A stretch of 64,000 bases of DNA from Sphaerolaimus hirsutus (Eukaryota; Nematoda; Chromadorea; Monhysterida; Sphaerolaimidae), in the NCBI GenBank assembly GCA_964036195.1, contig OZ038456.1:16926001-16990000 (forward strand). The letters run 5' to 3'. A model generated the notes under the pieces. That model searched no databases. It worked only from the letters and a program-made list of their open reading frames with translations, and was not told the origin of the DNA. Below, in pieces: positions 21,063 to 32,900 of the stretch. The translations under genes were made by a program, and so were the position numbers. How positions within the stretch are numbered: position 1 is the stretch's first letter; every line of letters starts with the position of its first letter.

Positions 21063-22325
21063 TACTTAAGTGTTTTTTTCAGCAACGTCTATATATAATT
21101 AAAGTCGGCAGACATATCATCCTACAAAATCGGAGAGTTAGAATTCGCTCGTGAATAGAGCGAACAACGAAACTTGTGTCCCACGCGGACGCTAGAAATT
21201 GAAAAAGAAAATCATATTAAAAGAAAAATGGACGTTTCGCGTGTCCGTGCGTGCCACGCCCTAGTTATCTACATTGCTCGTTGAAAGCGAAAGAATTTGA
21301 CCGTTCAAACTACCGTTTTACCGTTCAAACTACCGGTTTTGTTTTTAGTTTAGTTTTTCATTTGTTGGCTCTGTTCCAACAGAAGAGAACTTGGCAGCCG
21401 GCCAAAATTTCGAAATCCGCTATAAATATGAATAAAATAGGCTCACACTAGCTATAGGACCACGTATATAAACAAAAATTCCGATTATGAAGGTGGAAAT
21501 TGGCAAAGCGAAGCAAATTTTAACAATTTTTAGCCAACTTTGAGTTTTCACTCTCATTTGTATAATACGCAACTGGAAACTGGGATAAGGGCCAAGGTTT
21601 CATACGTGACCCGATCCATTCCAATCGTTAAAATATTGCGTCACAATTCCTAATGCCGTCATGCACTCTCCACTGGAGAGATTGACGCAAATGTTTGTAG
21701 GGCGATACGTCTGCCGACTTTAGGTACATTTGAAATCACCCATGCTCATCTAACCCCCGGGCATCTCATAAAATAAGTTTAACACATGATGCACCATTTA
21801 AATGTTGCCTCATGAAATGCATTGATCACAATTGCATCTGATACGAAGTGACACATGCACAAGCCACGTTGATTGTGTATCATAAATATTTTTACTGATA
21901 AGATTTGTTTGATAATGCTGACAATACCCAATCGCATAATGAACAATGTGTATCTGTGGCACAGTCCAGAGTCTCAAAAAGATGTTTATGTTTACCTGCA
22001 GCTAATGATAGCAAAGAAAGATGATAAATTTTTTCTAATTTTCAATTTTTTTCTCGGAATTTTCGAATTTTTATTTCATCCCTGGAAAAACATTTAAAAA
22101 TCGATTAGTTTTCTTCAAAAAATTCGATAATTCGAAAGTACATACTTTTCGAATTTTTCATGGAATTCAAGGCCACAAAACACATTGGTAAGTTAAACGT
22201 GATACCTGAATCAATCAACAATGAAAAAGCTGTGCATCAAAAAAAGCCTAAAGTAATGAAAAAATGTCAAAAAACGCTGAAATGGTTGTCACGGTGGTGG
22301 GGAAGTGGTTGTCTGCATGATGTGA
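21063..22325. other. No feature recognised
   Basis: A G-rich CCGTAT-family fragment lies just before it (20985-21062). Inside, only a small duplication of ACCGTTCAAACTACCG (about 21299-21335) stands out. Confidence 0.4.
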
Positions 22326-22333
22326 TATATGGG

Positions 22334-23280
22334 TAGTGATGTAAAGGCACCGGGGCACCGGTGCCCCGGTGCTGGGCACCGAAGGGCACCAGCACCGGTG
22401 CTGGTGCGGTGCCATTGCAATCTTCAGGGGTGCCATGCCGGTGCCGGTGCCATTTTTTTCAGAATAGCACCGGTGCCGGTGCGGTGCGGTGCCATTTTTT
22501 TGCCGGTGCCAAAGGTGCTAGCACCAGGGCCAAAGTAAAAGGCATCGGGAAAGGCACTGGCCAAGGCTTCATGTGCTGTGCAATTTTGTCCATAGCATGT
22601 GCTTATTCATTAAAACAAATATCTCAAAAAACAGCGCTATATTTACCCAACCGTTTTTGCCTATTTTGTAAACCTCCCATCAAATAAATATACCTACTGT
22701 GAAATCCATTATACCCGATAGGTGATCTGATGCGCGAATCTAAAATTTTGTTGAATTTTAAATCATTTTTATATTTTATATTTATCTTACTTGTTTGATC
22801 AAAATTTGTTGTCAGTTTATGACAGAGATAGTTCCATTCTCTGTACAGCAACGACTCCGATCAGTAGACGATAGTGGCTATGGACATTGTAGTGAATTAA
22901 ATATTTTATCTTTCATTTGTGATCATTGTAATTGCTTCATCAAAGTGATTGCCACATCATTCTGATCATTTTAAGTGCTCAGCCATCAAATTCGATTGAA
23001 AATTCATGGAAATATGCACTTCCAAATGTGAGACCACTGAGAAACTGCCCGATATTTACTTCAGAAATTCCAGCCCGGTGCGGTGCCTTTCGGTGCTAGC
23101 ACCGGCAACCCGCCGGTGCCCTTCGGTGCCGGTGCCATTTTTTCCAAAAAACACCGGTGCCGGTGCGGTGCGGTGCCATTTTCTGGCCGGTGCCCCAGGG
23201 TGCCAGGTGCCCTTTTCATGCGTTGGCAAAGGTGCCGGTGCGGTGCGGTGCCATTTTTCCCGGTGCCTTTAACATCACTA
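22334..23280. mobile_element. hAT-like TAGTGATG element, GGCACC arms
   Basis: Ends TAGTGATGTAAAGGCACCGG and its complement are flanked by a perfect 8-bp duplication TATATGGG. Arms (22345-22545 and 23070-23270) are arrays of GGCACCGGTGCC. The inverted core at about 22680-23010 matches the cores at 61200-61560 and 18060-18410. Confidence 0.94.
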
Positions 23281-23430
23281 TATATGGGTGGGGTCAGAAG
23301 AGTGCTTTCCCAACGAAATTTTGAACTGCCTGGCACCCCCTTCATGCACTTGTCTTTTGGGAGTGCCTTCCTAAAAAAATCTGGGGACTGGGCCAAAGCA
23401 ACACCATAAAAATGATATGGCTTATGAAGT

Positions 23431-23575
23431 ACCGTTTTTCCTCAAACTATACCCGGGGGTGTATTTTTTCAGAGTCTAAATTTTGAGGGGGGGGGTTAAA
23501 TGAGGGGCGTATTTCGAGGGGGGGGTTAACGAGGGGTGTATTTCGAGGTGGTATTATTTCGAGGGGGGTATGTGA
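23431..23575. repeat. CCGTAT-family fragment
   Basis: Starts TACCGTTTTTCCTCAAACTA and contains GTATTTCGAGG-type motifs with G runs. Neither TIR is intact. Confidence 0.45.
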
Positions 23576-24287
23576 ATGAGTGGTATGGGTGCAATAATGT
23601 GATGTGATGTGCAAAATCGCTAAAACACAAACATAAGCGTTTTGAATGCCATGTATAAAATTTTGTGATAAATTTCGTAATTTATTATTCCATAGTAAAA
23701 ACGAAATAGGTGAAAAAACTGTATAATTTTAGCTGATGAAAAACTGTAAAAATTTTTGTTCATTATCCAGATTATTCATTTAATATTGTAATATTAACTA
23801 ATAAATTATTCACTAATTACTCACTGCATTATTCATGCAAAGTTATTACTTTGAATATATATATATACACACACACACAAACAACAATGGCACCTGTGCC
23901 CTGAAAGTTCACGCAAAGACAATGTAAGATAATCCGACCACAATTGGCATAATAATCCATAATTGCACGCGTACGCACGTTCAACTTAGGTCGCTGGGAA
24001 TCAATACATAAAACCTTCCCGTTAGTGCGTGCGCGTGCGTTAGCGTCTGTTCCCATTGGTATATGGTAACTACCTATTACCTAGCCATCATTTCGCCAGG
24101 ATTTTTTTAAACTCCAGTACTAATTCGTCGTTTGTAACGCACGCAGACGTACAAAAATGCAACAAAAACCGACATGTATAGTAAGTGTCTATAGACTTAT
24201 TTAAGTATGTAAATAGATGGTTTTTATATAAACCCTGTTCTGATGTAACACAATCATCATTTTGTATGTGTGTGATGGGTTAGGTAT

Positions 24288-25322
24288 ACTTATAGACAGT
24301 GCTACATACTACATACAAGCCAATATCACAGTCTGTATCCCTAAACATACACAGGTGGCAATATCACAGTCTGTTAACCTACACATACACATATGCGCTT
24401 TTAACAGTCAAACAGGTGCGATATACATACACGCGGGGCGGTGTCGCGACATTCCATGTGCATGCGACACACGCATATTACGTTTGTATGTATCAATTGA
24501 TTATGTATGCTGCGCCCGCTGCTCGCGTTCCATGCACAAATGCCACTACTAAATAGAGTTTGTTAGTTAGTTGATTTATTTATTGATTGAATGAGAACTC
24601 AATGTGTTAATAGGTTAATTGCATGAAGTCTCTCTACAGTACTATGAAATGTAAATATTTAGATAAGTGATTAGAACAGAGGAATTTTCTAGTGATAGGG
24701 CATAACACATTCACAAATGAAGTTTCAAAAATGAAGACAAATGACAATCTGTAACAAATTTTGTAACAAGACAGGATAATTAGTAATGTGTTGCCTTAAA
24801 AAAATCGTGGATACATGTAAAATTGCCCCTACATACATTTACAATGATTTTAAAATCACTCCCAGGGAATTTTTCAGGGAAACAAAGTTGTAAATACATC
24901 GTTAGTACATGCAGCTGACAGCACACCTAGTATGGAAAACTACCATAATTAAATGAATAAAATATTGTGATCAATTTTGTAATAAATTATTGCATAGTAA
25001 AAATGAAATATATTGATGACAAAAACTAAGTATATAATTTTGGTTCATTATTTAGCTTATACGCTTTCACACCTTGTCGATCAGGGTGATAATTACTGAT
25101 AGTGATTTCATACTGATTATCTGTATGGACGCATCCTTGCAACGCAATGGAATGTCACAACACCGCCCTGCATGTATGTATATCGAACCTGTTTGACTGT
25201 TAAGAGCGCATATGCGTATGTGTAGGGTAACAGACTGTGATATTGCCACCTGTGTATGTATAGGTGTACAGACTGTGATATTGGCTCGTATGTAATATTG
25301 GATTCAGCCATACTTATAGTCC
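24288..25322. mobile_element. Long-inverted-repeat element, about 175-bp arms
   Basis: 24288-24462 and 25148-25322 are inverted copies with scattered differences; both contain CCAATATCACAGTCTGT and CAGTCAAACAGGT. About 685 bp of unique AT-rich sequence lies between. No open transposase frame was found. Confidence 0.75.
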
Positions 25323-26129
25323 TAGATAGCAGTGCGTCTGTTTGCAGCACGCGCGCAGCGGTCATCAGATACTGCCCGAACTACGGGAATAACTCGGCCC
25401 CTCGCTCGCGCAGCTAAATTGAGTATTTAGATATTTTTTAGACGTGTGCCGAATTACGTGCGTATTGTGCGGTCACTCTGATGTAACCAGCGTGCTAATC
25501 TGGGAGATTATGTCGGGGGAATTATGATGTCCGCCGATAAAGAATATTGCGCACTCCCTTTCACTGTCATATAATACTAAGTGTGATGTCCGCCGATATT
25601 TGTACTGTATTGAAAAAAACGGGTGATTTGAGAAAATATAATTAAACCATCAGCATTAATTGACAGACTCCTCGCTCCGGTAAACTCAAATGTGTTCAAA
25701 ACAGATGGGTTCAATTGTGTTTCCCTATAAATTTTTACCAAATTATAAATGAGGCGTCTAATTCTAAAAGTCGACAAGTCCACAAAATGCGATTTCGAGT
25801 AAATCGCATTTTAAGTTTCAGATCCAATTTGTGGTCTGTGCAGCGTGTCCAATCTGGCTCTCTCATGCTTTACATTAAGTTCCATATGTTGACAATAAAG
25901 TGTCAAGTTTTCAACCCCTGCTCTCAACGTTTATGTGAAAAATGGGGTGTCCATAAAATGCCATTTGGATATTTGCAAGAAATCAGCAGCAAAATCCAGT
26001 AAACAAAGGTGGACTTGTCGACTTCTTGCTGCAAACACCTTCGGACTTGTCGACTTCTTGCTTTAAACCATGTGGACTTGTCGACTTTTTGCACTTGCAA
26101 ACATTTGATTTAAAAGCACCTGGAAGTTG

Positions 26130-27404
26130 CGCCATTTTTATGGAGTCACGCTATCGACTCCAAAATAGCGCCATTTCCATGGCATTGGCGCCATTTTTAT
26201 GGAGTGGCACTATCGACTCCAAAGTAGCGCCATTTCCATGGCGTTGGCGCCATTTTTATGGAGTGGCGCTATCAACTCCAAAATAGTGCCATTTCCATGG
26301 CGTTGGCGCCATTTTTATGGAGTGGCGCTATCAACTCCAAAATAGTGCCATTTCCATGGCGTTGGCACCATTTTTATGGAGTGGCGCTATCAACTCCAAA
26401 ATAGCGCCATTTCCATGGCGTTGGCGCCATTTTTATGGAGTGGCACTATTGACTCCAAAGTAGCGCCATTTTTATGGCGTTGGCGCCATTTTTATGGAGT
26501 GGCACTATCAACTCCAAAATAGCGCCATTTCCATGGCATTGGCGCCATTTATATGGAGTGGCGCTATCGACTCCAAAGTAGCGCCATTTCCATGGCGTTG
26601 GCGCCATTTTTATGGAGTGGCGCTATCAACTCCAAAATAGCGCCATTTCCATGGCATTGGCGCCATTTTTATGGAGTGGCACTATCAACTTCAAAATAGC
26701 CCCATTTCCATGGCGTTGGCGCCATTTTTATGGAGTGGCACTATTGACTCCAAAGTAGCGCCATTTTTATGGCGTTGGTGCCATTTTTATGGAGTGGCAC
26801 TATCAACTCCAAAATAGCGCCATTTCCATGGCGTTGGCGCCATTTTTATGGAGTGGCGCTATCGACTCCAAAGTAGCGCCATTTCCATGGCGTTGGCGCC
26901 ATTTTTATGGAGTGGCGCTATCAACTCCAAAATAGCGCCATTTCCATGGCGTTGGCGCCATTTTTATGGAGTGGCACTATCAACTTCAAAATAGCCCCAT
27001 TTCCATGGCGTTGGCGCCATTTTTATGGAGTGGCACTATCGACTCCAAAGTAGCGCCATTTCCATGGCGTTGGCGCCATTTTTATGGAGTGGCGCTATCA
27101 ACTCCAAAATAGTGCCATTTCCATGGCGTTGGCGCCATTTTTATGGAGTGGCGCTATCAACTCCAAAATAGCGCCATTTCCATGGCGTTGGCACCATTTT
27201 TATGGAGTGGCGCTATCAACTCCAAAATAGCGCCATTTCCATGGCGTTGGCGCCATTTTTATGGAGTGGCACTATCAACTTCAAAATAGCCCCATTTCCA
27301 TGGCGTTGGTGCCATTTTTATGGAGTGGCACTATCGACTCCAAAGTAGCGCCATTTCCATGGCGTTGGCGCCATTTTTATGGAGTGGTGCTGTCAACTCC
27401 AAAA
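26130..27404. repeat. 59-bp satellite array, about 21 copies
   Basis: Units contain GCGCCATTTCCATGGCGTTG and CGCCATTTTTATGGAGTGGC at an exact 59-bp pitch (for example 26191, 26250, 26309). Variation is limited to a few positions (GCG/GTG, ATCGAC/ATCAAC, AAAGTA/AAAATA). Each unit has overlapping dyads (GGCGCC, CCATGG). Confidence 0.95.
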
Positions 27405-27607
27405 TTTTCAAAAAAAAATTTTCAAATTTTTTTTATAAATTTTTTTCAAATTTTTTTTCAAATTTTTTTTTCAAAAGTTTTTTTTCAGATTTTTTTTTTA
27501 TATTTTTCTTTTTAAAAAAATTTTTTTTCAAATTTTTCTTTATTTTAATAACTTTTTTCAAATTTTTTTCTTCAAATTTTATCTTTGAAAAATTTTTTTT
27601 GCAAATT
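27405..27607. repeat. Poly-A/T hairpin loop between satellite arms
   Basis: Almost pure T runs broken by CAAA and AAAA, mirrored around about 27510. It separates the plus-oriented and inverted satellite arms. Confidence 0.85.
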
Positions 27608-27916
27608 TGCATGGAAATGGCGCTATTTTGGAGTTGATAGCACCACTCCATAAAAATGGCGCTAACGCCATGGAAATGGCGCTACTTTGGAGTCAACAGC
27701 AACACTCCATAAAAATGGCGCCAACGCCATGGAAATGGCGCTATTTTGGAGTTGATAGTGCCACTCCATAAAAATGGCGCCAACGCCATAAAAATGGCGC
27801 TACTTTGGAGTCAATAGTGCCACTCCATAAAAATGGCGCCAACGCCATGGAAATGGCGCTACTTTGGAGTCAATAGTGCCACTCCATAAAAATGGCACCA
27901 ACGCCATGGAAATGGC
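27608..27916. repeat. 59-bp satellite, inverted arm, about 5 copies
   Basis: The same unit as 26130-27404 but on the opposite strand (CACTCCATAAAAATGGCGCC). The array could therefore form a hairpin of about five units. Confidence 0.95.
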
Positions 27917-28500
27917 ACTACTTTTACAAACAATGTTCAGTAAACAAAAGTGGACTTGTCGACTTCTTGCGTTAATGAAATGGACTTGTCGACTTTTAGC
28001 TCTAATCAGGCATGGACTTGTCGACTTCTTGCCCAAAAAATTTTTATGGGCAGGGGAGTGGACTTGTCGACTTCTTGCACTTGCAAACATTTTTGTTCCC
28101 AGCTTGAAAAAATTTGCCTTATGGGCTATTTTTGTACTTGTCGACTTTTAGAAATCACTGCCCATAGCGGACTTAACACATTTCTTGCTTTTTTTGTCCC
28201 AACAAAAAAGGCTGCACAAGGTGGACTTGTCGACTTTTTGCCCAAAAACTAGGCGTACTTGTCGACTTCTTGTCCAAATTTTCTCCATTTTCCCCCAAAA
28301 TGGTCAAATTTGGCATGGTCGTATAGGGGAATGTGAGGTAGGAAAATTTATGGAAAATTTTGAAAAATGAGAGGGACCATCCCCAGATCATTTTCACAGG
28401 GTTAACTCAAATTTTCCAAATTTGGACTTGTCGACTTTTAGAATTCGACGCCTCAAATATTTTTCCAATTTTTCAAGATTTTGCCAATACTGACCCCGCG

Positions 28501-28750
28501 CACACTAGTTGACATCGACAACAGATGTCAACTGGTTCCCATCCCAATTCAAAGCTTGCTAGCGAATAACAATACGCATCGTATACATATTACTTCATGC
28601 CGGCCGTATACATTGCACATACCGCAATAATTTTTCTGCGTTTTGCACAGACCACAACACTTTCACTTGAACGTCGCTCGTCGGCTCGTGAGCAAGCTTT
28701 TAATTGGGGTGGGAACCAGTTGACATCTGCTGTCGATGTCAACTAGTGTG
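28501..28750. mobile_element. Short palindromic element with CACACTAGTTGACA ends
   Basis: CACACTAGTTGACATCGACA at the left is mirrored by its complement at the right, and the inner CAACTGGTTCCCA is mirrored too. Related elements: 35259-35448, 41394-41590, 44488-44709. Confidence 0.75.
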
Positions 28751-28759
28751 TGTGGCAAT

Positions 28760-29991
28760 TCATTAGTGCACTCTGTCACACTCGCCACACACTAGTCGGA
28801 GTCGGATCTAGTCGCAAATCGGCACCTTTGATGCTTACGGCTCTGACCCCTCGAACGTGCAAATGTAAATGGCGCGCGGCGTGTCGAAAAAATACGAAAA
28901 ACAATCGATACTGACCCAAGCGACGCCAGGACTATAAGTATACTTTGCCGTGTGATGCATTGCCCGTTAACAAACCGCAGCTTTTGTCATTTACATTCTC
29001 TTCACACTCAATTGGGAGGTATTTCGATGGGGGTTATAAATTCATGGTGGCCATTTTGAGGCGGGTATGTCGAGGGGGGGTATTTCGAGGAAAACCGGTG
29101 AACAAAGATTGAAATGCCTGACACTGGATGGTATATTTTTGATCGGGAATGAAAAATAACTAAGAATGTCATGTTAAAAACGAAAATACAAATGACAATT
29201 AAAGACCGATGGTCATATTGACTCTTAACTTCCACTTTTACCGCTCCCTGTTCTGTTTTTCCCCTATTTACAGACAACAAGAACCATACGTTTTTAAATA
29301 CAAAAGTTTTCTCTGATTAGATCGTATTTTTATGTGCAATCATGCAATTTCCCTATCAAAACTGATATTTGATTGATTATTCCTCGAAAAACTTCCATTG
29401 TTTGCGGCGTTATTGATTGGCCAATAAAAAATTTTGCAAGACATTTTTATTTTCTTGTGAAAAGTAACGTTTAAACAAAAAATGTGTAATCGAAATCACG
29501 ATAAACAACGTGAAATATGAATTTACGAGAAGTTTTCCCATATTTTACGTGGAGTAATGGTCCAGTGTGATTCACACTGTATGATGTCACCATAAAAAAT
29601 ATTCAGACATAAGTTTTTCACAATTATATGGGGGTGATTTTATACGACGTTTGAATTCATTTTAATTTTGTCATTGTCAATTGTGTGTGTTTGTGGAACG
29701 AACACTGAATAATTTTTCTGCCTTCCAAATATTTTGCATGAATTTTTCACAGTGAAACACTTTAATCACCGCTTAACTACAAAGGTGGTTAATTAATCGT
29801 ATAAAAACATGCCCAAAATAAAAAAGAAAATTCCTTTTTGCTTCGTTGTCAAGTCGTCATCCGTCAACTGACTGTAATTTGGCCATTTTGTCATCTGGGA
29901 GATTCTCACAAAACATTTACAAGTGTTCGCAGATTCATTCGAGGCTATTTTGATTGGAGCTGCATTTGAATTTTGATTTTTTTCCGCCAAC
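28760..29991. other. Upstream region of Rab1, with a CCGTAT-family fragment
   Basis: 29014-29100 carries GAGGTATTTCGATGGGGG...TATTTCGAGGAAAACCGG, a decayed CCGTAT-family piece. No TATA box or other promoter element could be assigned. The 5' UTR presumably lies within the last few hundred bases. Confidence 0.4.
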
Positions 29992-32900
29992 ATGTCTATC
30001 AATCCCGAATAGTGAGTTTTTTTCGCTCCCGCTTTTTCTCGGGGATTTTTGGTGTTGCCTTTTTGCTGATGGATCGTTGCCAGTTTTTGTTCTCGATAGT
30101 GAGCGCCGGTTCCGCGGCTCGTCAAATGACAAGAAAAAGACAAGTCACGTGTGGTGACGCATGTGACAAGCCAATTTTATGTAAATACCTGTTTACAAGA
30201 GTCTTGTGAATTGGATGAAGGTGCCTGTTATTCTGGCACAAGTTTTGGGCAAGGCTCATGCACTCAAAATATTACTTATCACCCGACTTCACTCAGTTAC
30301 TTTTTGTCGTTTACCTTTTGTACAATGGTCCCAAAAGCCAAAATCCTCATCGCTGGAACCAACTCTTTAGCGAAAACTGTTCCTGTTTGCAAATTTCTAT
30401 CATGCATTGTCAGTTTTGTTGACCTCCTTATTTTGATACAATATTCTTAATCATTGTTTTCTCATTTTTCAGCGACTACTTATTCAAATTGCTGCTCATC
30501 GGAGATTCGGGTGTGGGAAAATCGTGTCTTTTGCTCAGATTTGCGGTAAGTGCTTACTTTGAGCATATTATGTGCTTTGTGCTTTCCATAAATAAATAGT
30601 TGGGTTCGGTATAGGGAGTTGGGGTATTGCGATTTACCAGATTTCAAAATCGTTTTAGTTTCAACTCTTTTTTGCTTTGGTGTTTGGCTTTTATGTGCTT
30701 AAACACATGTTTTTAGTCATTTTTCGCCTTTTTCTCCGTTTCTTCTTCTACACCCCCAAACCGCCCCCCCCTTCCCGGGTGAGACGTGAGAAATGTCGTG
30801 AAATGTATTCTGGTGCAACGATTTTGTGGCCATTTTTCAAAAATTTTGCGCGCGATCGCGCAATAAAGCGTAACACCAAAGGCATTTTCTCTTTGCAGGT
30901 CGCAACGGCCTCAAGCTCGTTGAAAATGCACTCAAATGTTCATTTTCGCTGTATACATATGTAAAATACATACATATACAGCGGTCTGTGGCGCCTATGC
31001 CAACGCCAATGGCGCCATGGCGCGGCACCTACGAATGGCACCAGCGCCATGGCGCCATTCCCCTACTACATAGGTCAAATTTTAGGCCCCCCCGTTCGCG
31101 GGGCTCCGTAAACAATCCGCCCCCCGCTCAACAATCCTGGCTACGCCACTGTATTCACCCCCAACCCCTCCCCCCAAAAGAAAAGTTGTTCAGGTATATA
31201 TGAACCCCGAGGGTTAAATATATATATATACGTATATATATGCTTCTTAAAGGGGTAGAATGGGAGAAAAGGGAAAATCACTAAAAATAGGTGTGTAGAG
31301 CATGTGTGTAAACCAGGGGTCTCCAGGATTTTGGCCCTCGCGGGGGCTGGATAGATAGCAAATCGCTCCTCCGGAGGGATAGATAGCTGGAAAATTTTTC
31401 TGGGGGGGGGGCTGGCGGGGGCACAATATATAGGCTTTTTCAAGGTTAAGAAGGCATAAAGGGGAAAAAAATCGCTAATAATCAGTTAAAAGTAGCCAAA
31501 AGTAGGTATACAATGGCTAAAAATAGATATATAACCATGTATATAGCCGGAAAGCACGATTTTTAAGGTGAAAAACTATAAAATGGTGCGAACATTAGTG
31601 ATTTTGAGCGAAAATTGGGGCAAATTTTCTCAAAAACCACTCCAGATAGATAGATAGCTGAGCGATTTGGGGGGGGTCTTTTGGGGTAGTAGCCAAAAAT
31701 TTTGCCTCGGGATAGATAGATAGCTGAGCGGCCTCCGGGATAGATAGATAGCTGGCCGATTTGGGGGGGGGGCAGCCCCCCCCACCCCCCCCCCCCCAGG
31801 AGACCCCTGGTGTAAACATGTGAAAATGGATAATTACCGATTTTCAGTGTAAGCTGGTGGACAATCTATCGAAATTTGATCCCGCTCGGTAGATAGCTGA
31901 GCAATTGGGGGGGGGGCGTTCAGGGGATTGTAGCAAAATTACCGTATTTCTCCAATCAAAGCAGAAGCTTCCGGGTGCTTTACAAAATTGGAGCACTTTT
32001 TGAACTACTTTTCAAGTGCCGTTTATAGCACCCTGGTGTAATGCAAATCAGCGGGTGCTATACTATGGTACAGTTGAAATGCTTTTGATGAACTTCGGCA
32101 ATATTCCCATGACCCAGAAATCGCTGAACACAAGCGCCACTTCAAGTTGCTCTGGTGAATTACACCAGAAGCGTCTGATGTGGCCGCTGGAAGCGTCTGA
32201 TGTGAATTAAATATGTGTGCAAACCAACGCCGCGTGCCATGCAAACAAATTCCTATGCAACAGATGGTCATGTGGTCTTTCCTCACCGCAATATTATTTA
32301 CGATAAGAGATGATCACCAAAAAAAATTTCGGATGAGAAGTAAAGCACCCGGGTGCTTTACTTGGAACAATTTGCACAGCACAGCACCCCAGGAGCTTTG
32401 AACGGGGGGTGCTTTGATCGGAGAAATACGGTAGGAAAACTAGGGTTGGCCGATGTTTTTTTAAAACGTTTTTTTTTTAAAAAAACGTTTTTTTTATAAA
32501 AAAAACATGACGTCCAAAATGTTTTTTTTAAAAAAAAAACATCGGCCGAAATTTTTAGTACTAAGCACTAGGTATTTTGCAAAATTTTTGCGCGCAAGCG
32601 CGCAATTTCACACACAAATTGACATTGGTGGTTGTTTTCATTGGTTTTGTTGCATTTTTAGTATCAAAACATCCATTTCTATGTGCTACCATGGGTGAAT
32701 AAGCCGACATATGTTGCTGTAATATATAATATTGAGGTAATGTGCTTCCATGTACCTCCACAGTGTGTAACTTCACTCCCAAAGTAACAACCTCCTTTTA
32801 TAACCTTGTTTGATCACCATTCCGTGCCAAACTTTACCTGAAGTCACGAACATTCGACTATAAGGCGATATACAAAGGATATGTCGACGAAAAATGGATA

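Larger units (their letters stand above)
25751..28454. mobile_element. Element with GTCGAC-rich TIRs carrying an expanded satellite hairpin
   Basis: The 31-bp TIRs (GAGGCGTC...AAAAGTCGACAAGTCC) match with one difference. Inside each end are repeats of GGACTTGTCGACTTCTTGC (about 26010-26095 and 27950-28290). The rest is the 59-bp satellite, an AT spacer and an inverted satellite arm. A second, 831-bp copy without satellite lies at 47276-48106. Flanks share only AAAT, so the superfamily is undetermined. Confidence 0.88.

Noticed and set aside
22329..23409. Ala/Gly/Cys-rich frames
   Set aside because: Read through the GGCACCGGTGCC arrays; no domain and both strands equally open.
24262..25365. 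Similar small frames on opposite strands
   Set aside because: They are the two inverted arms of one element; the likeness comes from the repeat, not from protein conservation.
26026..28090. Direct-repeat array that could suggest a CRISPR
   Set aside because: The 59-bp units abut without spacers, the array is mirrored and enclosed by transposon TIRs, and the genome is eukaryotic.
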